A stretch of 64,000 nt of DNA from an uncultured Clostridium sp. GTDB lineage: Bacteria; Bacillota; Clostridia; TANB77; CAG-508. A program made the position numbers and the translations under genes. The notes under the pieces were generated by a model, which searched no databases, was not told the DNA's origin, and worked only from the letters and a program-made list of their open reading frames with translations. Where the stretch lies: NCBI GenBank assembly GCA_948473335.1, contig CAOKXF010000009.1:1-64000 (forward strand), in the 5' to 3' direction. Shown one piece after another: positions 50,597 through 60,025 of the stretch (position 1 is its first letter; every line of letters starts with the position of its first letter).

Positions 50597-53500
50597 ATGA
50601 AAAAGATTTGTAGTATTTTAATTTTAATCGTATTATTGCTAAATAGTTCGCTAATGATATTGATTAGTCAAGCTGTAGATGCAGTATCAGAGATGATATC
50701 ATCAGAAAAAGATGAAATCCAAAGTACACAAGAAGTAGTGCTAGAAAAATATGTGAACTATGCAAATGAATTAGAGAAGGGGACAATTGTTCAACTTAGA
50801 GTAGGAGTTGGGCTTAAAAATGATGCTAATAAAGAAGTATATGTAAAAGATAGAAAAGTATCAATAGAATGTCCAAGAATTTCTGAAAAAGTTCCAACAA
50901 GAGTTGAAGTAATTGGAAAAGAAGCAAAATATGACAATGGAACAATAACAGTACAAGAAACATATGAAAATAAATTAAAATATGAAGGAAGAGAAGAATA
51001 TACTGTAATATTATTCTATGATGCAGATTGTTATACAGAAAATCAAGAAGAAAGAATGTTAAATGCAAAAGTATTAGTAGAACAAACAATAGAAACAGCA
51101 GAAGCAAAAGAAAGTGTAACAGTAAAAGGAGAAGCAACAGCACAAATAGCAGTAAGAGAAAATGTAGGAACAATAGTATCTGTAGATTATGAAACAGGAG
51201 ATATATATAATGGATATATAAATTCAAATATAGAAAATGGAACAGCATATGATACAGAATATCAAGAGAAGAATAAGGTTACAATAAGCAACAAGAATAT
51301 AGCTGAATCATTTATAGTAGAATCAAACGATGTATTAGGATTCCAAGGAGAAGAAATACAAAATAACAGAAATCTACTATACAAAGGTATAACATTAGAA
51401 AAAGAAGATATAAAAGATATTCTAGGGGCAAATGGAGAAATAAGAATATTAAATGAAGAGAATAGAGTATTAGAAGTAATAAATAATGAGATAGAAGCAG
51501 CAGAAGATGGAAAGTACACATATAACTATCAAGAACCAGTAGAAAAAATAAAACTACAAATAATTAACATAGAAAAAGAAGGAATAATAGAATTTAATAC
51601 TACAAAAATAATAAAAGGAACACTTACACAAAATGTAGATTTAGTAAAAAATAGAATAAATGTAGTAGGAACAAAAACAACAGAAAAAACAATATTAGAT
51701 GAAGAAAACAAAGAAGAAAAAGTCGATGAAATAACTACAGTATATGAAGAGAATAATTTAGAAACAGTAATAAATATACAAAATGCAACACAAAAAATAA
51801 GTATGGATGTAAACAAAAAAGAATTAACAAATAACGTACAAAACAATATGACAATAACAGCAACATTAGAAAAGAACACAGCAGCAAATAGATTATTTGA
51901 AAATCCAACAGTAATAATAGAATTACCAGAAGAAGTAGAAAAAGTAATATTAAATGATGTACAAGTATTACATGACTTAGAATTAAGCAAACAAGAAGCA
52001 GTAGTAGAGACAAATGCAGAAGGCAAAAAAGTTATAAGAATAGCACTTTCAGGAAAACAAACACAATATACACAACAAGAAGATATAACAAAAGGAACAA
52101 ATATATTAATATCAGCAACAGTAATGCTAAAACAAAATATACAAACGAAGACATCATCAATAAAAATGATATGTAATGAAAATGTTTGTGAACAAGAAAT
52201 AAAATTAATAGAGAAAAATCAAGTAGCTAAGAAAACTACATCAAAAACAGAAGCAGAAGGAACAGTAGTTAATCAAAATGGATTAAAAATAGCTACAAAA
52301 GTTGTAGCAGGAGACAAGATATTAGCAAATAATGAAACAATATATGAACAACAAATAATAAAATATGAAGTAAAAGTAACAAATACAACAGAAAACAACA
52401 TAGAAAACGTAAAAATAGTAGGAAAAGTACCAGAAGGAATGACATATGTAGATTTAGTAGTAGGAGGATTCTATGACGACAATTATGATTTCATTCCAAA
52501 TACAGGATTAAAACAAAAAGAAATAGAAGTCGGAACATTAAGCGCAGGACAAACAGAAACATATTATTATGAAGTTAAAGTAAATGATTTAGCAGACACA
52601 GAACAAGAAAAGATAGTAAATTCAGAAATAAAAGTGTATATAGGAGAAAATGAAATTTCTGTATATACATTGGAAAATATAGTACAACAAGGAAATATAG
52701 CAGTAGAACTTAAAGGTCTTCCAGGAAGAAGCGAAAGAAATGAAAGAATATATTTTGCAAAAGTATCAAACATAGCAAAAGAAGATTTACAAAATGTTGT
52801 TGTAAATATACCATTTTCAGCTAATATTAAGGTTAAAAATGTACAAATTTGGGGAAAAGAAGAAGGAGAATATGAGAAGACTATAGAAAATAATAATGTT
52901 TTTGTTAAATTCAGTAATATTCAAAAACTTGTAAATTCAAGCACATTGGATAAAGATGGAACAGGAGGAATAGGATTTGTACTTGAAGAAAATGAAGTAG
53001 GTATATATATAACAGCTAATCTTGTAAATGTGGAAGAAGATTTTGAATATATATGGGAGATAAACACAGCAGCAACAGTAACAACTTCAGATGGAAATAT
53101 ATACAAATCTAATGAAAATAGAGCATCAGGATATATAGAAGCAGTAAAAGTTACACAAGAATCAGATAAGTCTGGTGAAGAATTACAAGTGGGAGAAGAA
53201 ATAACATATACACTTGAAGTAGAAAATATAGGAAATGTAATACCAGAATGGGGAGAATATACTAAAGTCAAATTTATAGATTATATTCCAAATGAATTAG
53301 AAATTACAAGTGTAGAATACAATACGAATTCAGTATCTATTCAAGAAGGAAATCAAGTGTTAGTTCCTAGAAATGTAAAATTAGAAAGACATGAAATAGA
53401 TGAAGTAAATAAAAAGGATAATTCAAATGGTGCAAGATTACAATTTGATTTATGTATACCACTTAGAGAAAAATCAACAATAACGATAAAGACAAAAGTA

Positions 53501-56500
53501 AGAACAACATACTCAGATATAGATATAGAAAATTTTGCTATGATATCAGGAGAAAATATAAAAACAAAGAAATCAAATAGTATACAAAATAAAATAAAAG
53601 GATATAAAGGCACAGTAATTGTAGACCCAGATGACCCAAATTTACCAATAGACCCAGATAATCCAGATCCACCAGTTGATCCAGATATTCCAACAGAAAA
53701 AGAATATACAATATCAGGAATTGCATGGGTAGATGAAAATGAAAACGGACAAAGAGAAGAAAATGAACAAAGATTATCAGGAATAGAAGTATTATTACTA
53801 GATATAACAAATAATAAATACTTACAAGACAATAATGGCAGAATTATAACAAAAATAACAAACAATAATGGTCAATATTCATTTGAAAATGTAAAAGAAG
53901 GAAAATACTATGTAATTTTTAAATATAATAATGATGATTATGAGCTAACTGCATATAAAAAGCCAGGAATAGGTTCAACAGTAAATTCTGATGCAATGCA
54001 AAGGGAAGCATTAATTGATAGTAAAAACATATATGTAGGAATAACAGATACAATTGATTTAACATCAAATAAAGAAAATATAGATATAGGATTAGTAAAA
54101 AATAAGATATTTGATTTAAAAGTGGATAAATATATAGAAAAAATAACTGTACAAAATGGTAAAGGAACAAAACAATATACATATAGCAATGAAAAAATTG
54201 CAAAAGTAGAAATACCAGCAAAGCAAATAGTAGGTTCAATACTTGTTGTAGAATATAAGATAGTAGTAACAAACGTTGGAGAATTGACAGGAACAGTAAA
54301 TGAATTAATAGATGAGATGCCAGCAAATTTAGAATTTAAGTCAGAATTAAATTCTAATTGGTACAAGACAGCAGGAAATAATATAAACAATACAAATTTA
54401 TCAACACAAGAAATCAAACCAGGAGAAAGTATAGAAACAAGTATAGTATTAACAAAAACATTAGATGATACAATACAAACATATACAAATGTTGCAAAAA
54501 TAGGAATAAGTGATAATTCAAAACATATAAATGACAAAAATGTTGAAAACGATGTAGATAAAGTGGATATAATAATTTCTATACAAACAGGAACGATAGG
54601 AGAATATATAGGAACAATAATAGCAACTTTATTAGTAATTGCTGTAATGTTAATGATTGTACTTATAATCATGAAAAAATTCCCAACAAAAAATGGAATA
54701 AAACTATTTATTTTATTGGGATTGATAGTAACAATATTGCCAATGACTTTAAATATTTCAAATGGAGAAGGAACAACTGATGATGGACATACTGTAATAA
54801 GTAGAGATCCAGTATCTGGAAAATTTAATGAAGGAGAATTTGAGTGTATAAGTCCAGGACTATCTCAGTGCAAAGGAAGTCATTATTATGTAGAATCTGG
54901 AAGAAATATGATAGAAAGATGGGAAGAAGGAGATACTGTATATGGGGCAAGTGTAAGCTTATCTAAAGCTACAAACAGTATAGAATATAAATATATAGAA
55001 AAAAATTCACAAGGATATAATGTATATGGACCATTTAGATTTTCTGTATCAGCAGATGGAGCAACTCCAAGTTATACGATGGAAGTAAAAGGAATCATGA
55101 ATATTACTACAGGAGAAGTAGTTAATGCTCCTTTTGAGACTATAGATAAAGATGGAAATACAACAACAGTAGGTGCAAATAAAGATATATATATAAAAGT
55201 ACCTTTAAATGTTGTTGCTATAGACTCAGTAAAAGTAACAGGAAAGGCAACAGTAAGCTTTACACGTACAATTCATGAAAAATGGGAACAATATTATACA
55301 TGTGATTATAGTACTTGTAGTTGGTGTGCTGGGAAAAATGTACAAGATATGAAATCTACACAACCAATTGAAATAACATATCAAGAAACTGGAACTTATG
55401 AGGCATCAGATTCAAAAGAATGGACAACAGAGGTACCAAAAACATTAAGAATAGAAAAAATAGATAAGGATAACAATTCAATAGTATTGCCAAATGTTAA
55501 ATTCATATTAAAGAGAGAAATAATAAACACAGGTACAGGAGGGGGAACATTAAATCCAGGAGGAACAGGAACGCTACAGCCAATCAATCCAGGGGGAACA
55601 TTAAATCCAGGAGGAACAGGAACGCTACAGCCAATCAATCCAGGGGGAACATTAAATCCAGGAGGAACAGGAACGTTACAGCCAATCAATCCAGGGGGAA
55701 CATTAAATCCAGGAGGAACAGGAACGTTACAGCCAATCAATCCAGGGGGAACATTAAATTCAGGAGAAATAGGAACATTACAACAAATGGATGCAAGAGG
55801 AGGCATAATAGATTCAATAGGGCCAGGAACAATACAACCAATATATCCAGGAGGCACAGAACCATCAAAACCAGGTGAAAATCAAGGTGGAACAACTTCA
55901 TCAGTAGTATATGTAAAGCAGAATCCAACAGATTTATCGATATCATATGTAGAGAATGAAGAAGAGGCAACGGAATTTATAACAGATATTAATGGAATAA
56001 TACAAGTTGCAGGGCTAAAGTCAGGAAAATATACATTTATAGAAAAAGAAAACCAACATCATGGTTACAATAATATTAAAAATATAAATAGTACACGAAC
56101 CTATACAACAGGAATAGAACATTTAATTATATATCGTACACCAAATAAAGAAATGTTAGGAAACCTAGACATAGAAAAACAAAACAATGTAAATTCAGCA
56201 ATAAAATTATCAAATGTAGAATTTGTATTATTAAATGACACAGGAACAAAATATTTAAAAGTACAAGTAGAAGGAAAAGAAGGATTTCAAGCAGGAACTG
56301 AAAAGAAATTAATCGGAACAACGAAAGTTACGAAACAAGAATATACAGACAACTATGAAGAGGCAACAATATTTGTAACAGATGCAAATGGAAAAATACA
56401 TATAGAAGACTTAGCGTTACAATCATCAGGGACAAATCAGAATGATGAAACAGATATATTAGGATATGTAATCAAAGAAATACACAATCCACACTATGGA

Positions 56501-59500
56501 TACGAAGTAGATTCAAATTATATAACATGGAAAGTAAATGGAAGTGACATAACAGGAAGTAGTGATTATTTATTAGTAACAATACCAAATAAAGGAACAA
56601 CAAATGTAATAGTAAAAAATGAGCAAAAATATGTAAGAATATCAGGATATGTATATGAAGATGTACCAAATGGAAAAGACAATATAAGAAATGAATTATA
56701 TGACACAAATTCACAAAGCAAAGACAAATTAGTAGAAGGAATAAGAGTAAGATTACGTAATTCAAGGACAGGAGCAATATATGAAAATTGGACAAACAGT
56801 AAAGGAGCATACTTATTTGGAAGTAAAAATGAAGATGGAACATATTCAGCAGATAACATCTTATTAAGAGATATAAATAATTACTATGTAGAATTCATAT
56901 ATAATGGAATGAAATATACTAACGTAGCGCCACAAATAGATAAAAATAATGGATCAAAAGCAATTGAAGGAGCATTTAGAGAACCATTTAATAATAAATA
57001 TGCAACAATAACAGGAAATACAGCAAAAGGAAGCACAGGAGGATCAACAGGAAAAGCATTAAATGTAAATGGAGGTACAACAGCATCAATAACATATACA
57101 CAACCAGAAGAACATACATCACAAGTAACATATACAGAGGGACAAGAATATGCAAATAAGGACAAAGGAATAAAATTAAATGATTACTATGCATTAAGCA
57201 AATATCACATAAGTTCAACAACACAGCAATTAAAATACGGATTAGGTACAACATATGTTGCAGATAATGAAGAAATAAAAAATATAAACTTAGGAATTTT
57301 TGAAAGAGAACAAGTAGATTTAGCAATATCAAGTGATATTGAAGAAGTCAATGTATCACTACATGGATATACAAACACATATAATTATGCAGCGAGAAAT
57401 CAATATGTAAAGAACAAAGGAGCATTTAGAACAGGAGTAAAATTTGGAGACAAATACTTGAATAGATACTCAAGAACAATATATCAATCAGCAGTAACGT
57501 ATTTTGCAGAAGATAGAAATAATAACAAATTAGAAGTAAACGTATTGTATAAAGTTACATTATATAATAACTCACCATCTCTAGCTAGTATATTCAAAAA
57601 GATAAATAACTATTATGACAAAGAATATACTCCACAAGAAGTATACTATGTATCAAAAGGAACAAAAACACCAATAACAACATGGAAGATAGGAAATCAG
57701 ACATATGCAAATGGAAGATTAAAAGTTTTACAAGTAGAATTACCAAATACATACCTATCAGCAGGAGAAACAGCAGAAGTATATATAAGATATAAAGTAA
57801 GTGATGACACAGTATTAGGATTGATGAACCAAGAAGCAACATTACAAAATATGACAGAAATAGATACATATTCAACATTTACAAAAATATCAGATACATC
57901 TTATGCACATTATGCAAGTATAGATGAAAATTCAGCGCCAGGAAATGTTGTAGTAGAATTAGATGCAAATGACAGATTTATAAAAACAACATTTGAAGAT
58001 GATACAGATATGGCACCATCATTAAAATTACAATCAGATAAAAACAATATAATATCAGGAACAGTATTTGAAGATTCACAAACACAAGCAAGTAAAAATA
58101 AAAATGAAAGATTGGGAAATGGAATCTATGAACAAAATGAAAGAGTAGTTGAACATGCAAAAGTAGAACTATTAGAAGTATATGACAGTAATGACAACGT
58201 AAGTACTGATCAAATAGGTAGAATTAAATATGACAGTAATGGAAATCCAATAATTGCAAAACTATATCAATTCAGATTAAAAGAAGATGGAACAACAGAA
58301 GGAGTATTAGTAGATGCAGTGACATATACAGATAGCAAAGGAAATTATCAATTAATAGGACTAATTCCAGATGGATATGCAGTAAGATATACATATGGAC
58401 AAGGAACAAAGATACAAGGAAAAGAAATTGATGCAAGGGATTACAAATCAACAATAATAACATCAGGGGAAATAAGAAAAGCATTAAATATACAAGCTGA
58501 TAGTGCAATAATAGAAGGAAGAGGAAATCTATATTGGAATACAATACAAGAAAAAGATGGAAATGGAAACATAATAAGATATTCAGATGCAGCAGATGAA
58601 ATATTAGAGAGAATAAAACAAGAACAAGAAGATGATGCAATAAATTATGCTACATTACAAGCAAGACCAAAAGATATGAAAGCACGTACAGCAGCATTTA
58701 TAGTAGGAGTAGAGTTTGAAAATATTAATTCAGCATCAGATGTATACTTCAAAGATATGAATGGAAATATAGTAATGGATGAAGCAACAGGAGAACCGAA
58801 GGTAGACCCTAACTTCTATTCAGAAAATAAGAATATGGACTTTGGAATTATATATAGACCAGTAATAGATATAAAACTAGATAAAAACTTAACAAATATG
58901 TCAATACAATTAGGAAATGGACAAATGTTAGTAAATGGAAATCCATATCAACAAGATTTACCATATACAAAAGCTATAGAAGATAGTATATATGTAGATA
59001 TGGATGCAGACTTAATACAAGGTTCAGCGCTAAAAATGGAATATGAGATAAAATTAGTCAATGCTTCAGAAGTAGATTACAAATATACAACATTTGATGC
59101 AAAAGGAACAGCAGGAAGAAGATATTACTACTTTGGAGATAGTACAGGAGCAGAAAAAATAGATAAATATGTAAAACTTGTAGGAGATTATTTGGATGAA
59201 GAATTAGTTTATGATATAAATGAAATGAATCAAGGATTACCAAAAGGATGGACTACAACGACAGCACAAAAATTATATGAAGAAGGTAGAATATCACAAG
59301 AAGTAAGAGATGTATTAATCTCTGAAAAAGAAAATATACTTACAACAACAGAATTCAGTGAAGGACTAGGAACAAGTAGTAATCCAAATATAGCAATAAG
59401 TAAGACAATAAGATATCAAGTAAGCAAATTACTAGGTGCAAGAGATGAGTTAGTATTTACAAATGATGCAGAAATATTAGAATTATATGCAGTAGCAAGA

Positions 59501-59704
59501 AGATCAATTTTAAATACTACACCAGGAAATTTAATACCACAACATGCGAAAGAACAAGATGAAGATAGTGTAAGCCTAACAATTATGCCACCAACAGGAG
59601 GGGTAAACTATTCACCATATATAATTGCAGCAATATGTTCATTAACACTAGTTATGGTAGGAGTAATTTTAATAAGAAGAAAAATGCTAAGGACGGATAA
59701 ATAG
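50597..59704 (+). CDS. Giant two-lobed surface protein 2, paralogue of protein 1
   Basis: 3035 residues from ATG 50597 (GAAAGGA nine bases before). It has the same plan as protein 1: signal peptide, DUF11-like lobe 1, Pro/Asp linker, SdrD B-like module (about 1035), internal helix pair (about 1333-1358 and 1367-1387, separated by KKFPTKNGIK), lobe 2 with Cys motifs (CISPGLSQC, YTCDYSTCSWC), SpaA-like and SdrD B-like modules (about 2013 and 2485), IMPPTGG (about 2997), helix and RRKMLRTDK. It differs by a 17-residue Gly/Pro-rich tandem repeat (about 1648-1733) that protein 1 lacks. Parts of lobe 1 appear identical at DNA level to gene 1, other parts have diverged. Likely adhesin or surface fibre. 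Confidence 0.85.
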   Translation: MKKICSILILIVLLLNSSLMILISQAVDAVSEMISSEKDEIQSTQEVVLEKYVNYANELEKGTIVQLRVGVGLKNDANKEVYVKDRKVSIECPRISEKVPTRVEVIGKEAKYDNGTITVQETYENKLKYEGREEYTVILFYDADCYTENQEERMLNAKVLVEQTIETAEAKESVTVKGEATAQIAVRENVGTIVSVDYETGDIYNGYINSNIENGTAYDTEYQEKNKVTISNKNIAESFIVESNDVLGFQGEEIQNNRNLLYKGITLEKEDIKDILGANGEIRILNEENRVLEVINNEIEAAEDGKYTYNYQEPVEKIKLQIINIEKEGIIEFNTTKIIKGTLTQNVDLVKNRINVVGTKTTEKTILDEENKEEKVDEITTVYEENNLETVINIQNATQKISMDVNKKELTNNVQNNMTITATLEKNTAANRLFENPTVIIELPEEVEKVILNDVQVLHDLELSKQEAVVETNAEGKKVIRIALSGKQTQYTQQEDITKGTNILISATVMLKQNIQTKTSSIKMICNENVCEQEIKLIEKNQVAKKTTSKTEAEGTVVNQNGLKIATKVVAGDKILANNETIYEQQIIKYEVKVTNTTENNIENVKIVGKVPEGMTYVDLVVGGFYDDNYDFIPNTGLKQKEIEVGTLSAGQTETYYYEVKVNDLADTEQEKIVNSEIKVYIGENEISVYTLENIVQQGNIAVELKGLPGRSERNERIYFAKVSNIAKEDLQNVVVNIPFSANIKVKNVQIWGKEEGEYEKTIENNNVFVKFSNIQKLVNSSTLDKDGTGGIGFVLEENEVGIYITANLVNVEEDFEYIWEINTAATVTTSDGNIYKSNENRASGYIEAVKVTQESDKSGEELQVGEEITYTLEVENIGNVIPEWGEYTKVKFIDYIPNELEITSVEYNTNSVSIQEGNQVLVPRNVKLERHEIDEVNKKDNSNGARLQFDLCIPLREKSTITIKTKVRTTYSDIDIENFAMISGENIKTKKSNSIQNKIKGYKGTVIVDPDDPNLPIDPDNPDPPVDPDIPTEKEYTISGIAWVDENENGQREENEQRLSGIEVLLLDITNNKYLQDNNGRIITKITNNNGQYSFENVKEGKYYVIFKYNNDDYELTAYKKPGIGSTVNSDAMQREALIDSKNIYVGITDTIDLTSNKENIDIGLVKNKIFDLKVDKYIEKITVQNGKGTKQYTYSNEKIAKVEIPAKQIVGSILVVEYKIVVTNVGELTGTVNELIDEMPANLEFKSELNSNWYKTAGNNINNTNLSTQEIKPGESIETSIVLTKTLDDTIQTYTNVAKIGISDNSKHINDKNVENDVDKVDIIISIQTGTIGEYIGTIIATLLVIAVMLMIVLIIMKKFPTKNGIKLFILLGLIVTILPMTLNISNGEGTTDDGHTVISRDPVSGKFNEGEFECISPGLSQCKGSHYYVESGRNMIERWEEGDTVYGASVSLSKATNSIEYKYIEKNSQGYNVYGPFRFSVSADGATPSYTMEVKGIMNITTGEVVNAPFETIDKDGNTTTVGANKDIYIKVPLNVVAIDSVKVTGKATVSFTRTIHEKWEQYYTCDYSTCSWCAGKNVQDMKSTQPIEITYQETGTYEASDSKEWTTEVPKTLRIEKIDKDNNSIVLPNVKFILKREIINTGTGGGTLNPGGTGTLQPINPGGTLNPGGTGTLQPINPGGTLNPGGTGTLQPINPGGTLNPGGTGTLQPINPGGTLNSGEIGTLQQMDARGGIIDSIGPGTIQPIYPGGTEPSKPGENQGGTTSSVVYVKQNPTDLSISYVENEEEATEFITDINGIIQVAGLKSGKYTFIEKENQHHGYNNIKNINSTRTYTTGIEHLIIYRTPNKEMLGNLDIEKQNNVNSAIKLSNVEFVLLNDTGTKYLKVQVEGKEGFQAGTEKKLIGTTKVTKQEYTDNYEEATIFVTDANGKIHIEDLALQSSGTNQNDETDILGYVIKEIHNPHYGYEVDSNYITWKVNGSDITGSSDYLLVTIPNKGTTNVIVKNEQKYVRISGYVYEDVPNGKDNIRNELYDTNSQSKDKLVEGIRVRLRNSRTGAIYENWTNSKGAYLFGSKNEDGTYSADNILLRDINNYYVEFIYNGMKYTNVAPQIDKNNGSKAIEGAFREPFNNKYATITGNTAKGSTGGSTGKALNVNGGTTASITYTQPEEHTSQVTYTEGQEYANKDKGIKLNDYYALSKYHISSTTQQLKYGLGTTYVADNEEIKNINLGIFEREQVDLAISSDIEEVNVSLHGYTNTYNYAARNQYVKNKGAFRTGVKFGDKYLNRYSRTIYQSAVTYFAEDRNNNKLEVNVLYKVTLYNNSPSLASIFKKINNYYDKEYTPQEVYYVSKGTKTPITTWKIGNQTYANGRLKVLQVELPNTYLSAGETAEVYIRYKVSDDTVLGLMNQEATLQNMTEIDTYSTFTKISDTSYAHYASIDENSAPGNVVVELDANDRFIKTTFEDDTDMAPSLKLQSDKNNIISGTVFEDSQTQASKNKNERLGNGIYEQNERVVEHAKVELLEVYDSNDNVSTDQIGRIKYDSNGNPIIAKLYQFRLKEDGTTEGVLVDAVTYTDSKGNYQLIGLIPDGYAVRYTYGQGTKIQGKEIDARDYKSTIITSGEIRKALNIQADSAIIEGRGNLYWNTIQEKDGNGNIIRYSDAADEILERIKQEQEDDAINYATLQARPKDMKARTAAFIVGVEFENINSASDVYFKDMNGNIVMDEATGEPKVDPNFYSENKNMDFGIIYRPVIDIKLDKNLTNMSIQLGNGQMLVNGNPYQQDLPYTKAIEDSIYVDMDADLIQGSALKMEYEIKLVNASEVDYKYTTFDAKGTAGRRYYYFGDSTGAEKIDKYVKLVGDYLDEELVYDINEMNQGLPKGWTTTTAQKLYEEGRISQEVRDVLISEKENILTTTEFSEGLGTSSNPNIAISKTIRYQVSKLLGARDELVFTNDAEILELYAVARRSILNTTPGNLIPQHAKEQDEDSVSLTIMPPTGGVNYSPYIIAAICSLTLVMVGVILIRRKMLRTDK
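55541..55795 (+). repeat. 51-bp coding minisatellite in giant gene 2
   Basis: Units start at 55541, 55592, 55643 and 55694, nearly identical (one C/T change in ACGCTA/ACGTTA), with a fifth degenerate unit from 55745. Each encodes 17 residues, GGTLNPGGTGTLQPINP. The period is a multiple of three, so gain or loss of a unit keeps the frame. Confidence 0.9.
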
Positions 59705-59724
59705 TCATAGAAGCTTAATACAAG

Positions 59725-59760
59725 GCATCCTTATTAGAGAAATCTAATAGGGGTGTTTTT
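59725..59760 (+). terminator. Terminator of giant gene 2
   Basis: GCATCCTTATTAGA (59725-59738) pairs with TCTAATAGGGGTGT (59743-59756) around a GAAA loop, followed by TTTTTATAT. Confidence 0.8.
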
Positions 59761-59892
59761 ATATCGAACAAAAGATAGAAAAGTAAAGAAAACAAAAAAG
59801 TGATAAAAATTTAAATAAATAATATTGACAGAGTAACGAAAAATAAATGTAATAAAAAAGACAAAAATGTGTAATAAAAGACATAAAATGAG

Positions 59893-59902
59893 TATCCGTA
59901 AG
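59893..59902 (+). promoter_or_regulatory. TATCCGTAAG motif
   Basis: One of three identical 10-base motifs found between genes (33461-33470, 50328-50337, 59893-59902). This one is 40 nt downstream of a TTGACA-17-TGTAAT pair (59825-59853). Its role is unknown. Confidence 0.35.
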
Positions 59903-59936
59903 TGATAACAGAAAAAAGCGAAAAGACTACAAAACC

Positions 59937-59966
59937 TTGCCATTTACTATAGTAAGAAAATATACT
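59937..59966 (+). promoter_or_regulatory. Candidate promoter of the third giant gene
   Basis: TTGCCA (59937-59942) and TATACT (59961-59966) are 18 bp apart. A near-perfect palindrome (TATGTATA GCTAG TATACATA, 59975-59995) covers the predicted start point and could be an operator. Confidence 0.45.
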
Positions 59967-59974
59967 AAAATAAT

Positions 59975-59995
59975 TATGTATAGCTAGTATACATA
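59975..59995. promoter_or_regulatory. Operator-like palindrome before the third giant gene
   Basis: An 8-bp perfect inverted repeat around a 5-bp centre, placed at the predicted transcription start. Its position fits a repressor or activator site; the regulator is not known. Confidence 0.4.
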
Positions 59996-60025
59996 TACTA
60001 TACTGGAAAAATGGAGGAAATAAAA

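Noticed and set aside
55396..55857. Antisense ORF with a repeated Pro/Gly pattern (PPGLIGCNVPVPPGFN)
   Set aside because: It is the reverse complement of the 51-bp minisatellite and lacks a ribosome site; the sense frame is fixed by the surrounding 3000-residue protein.
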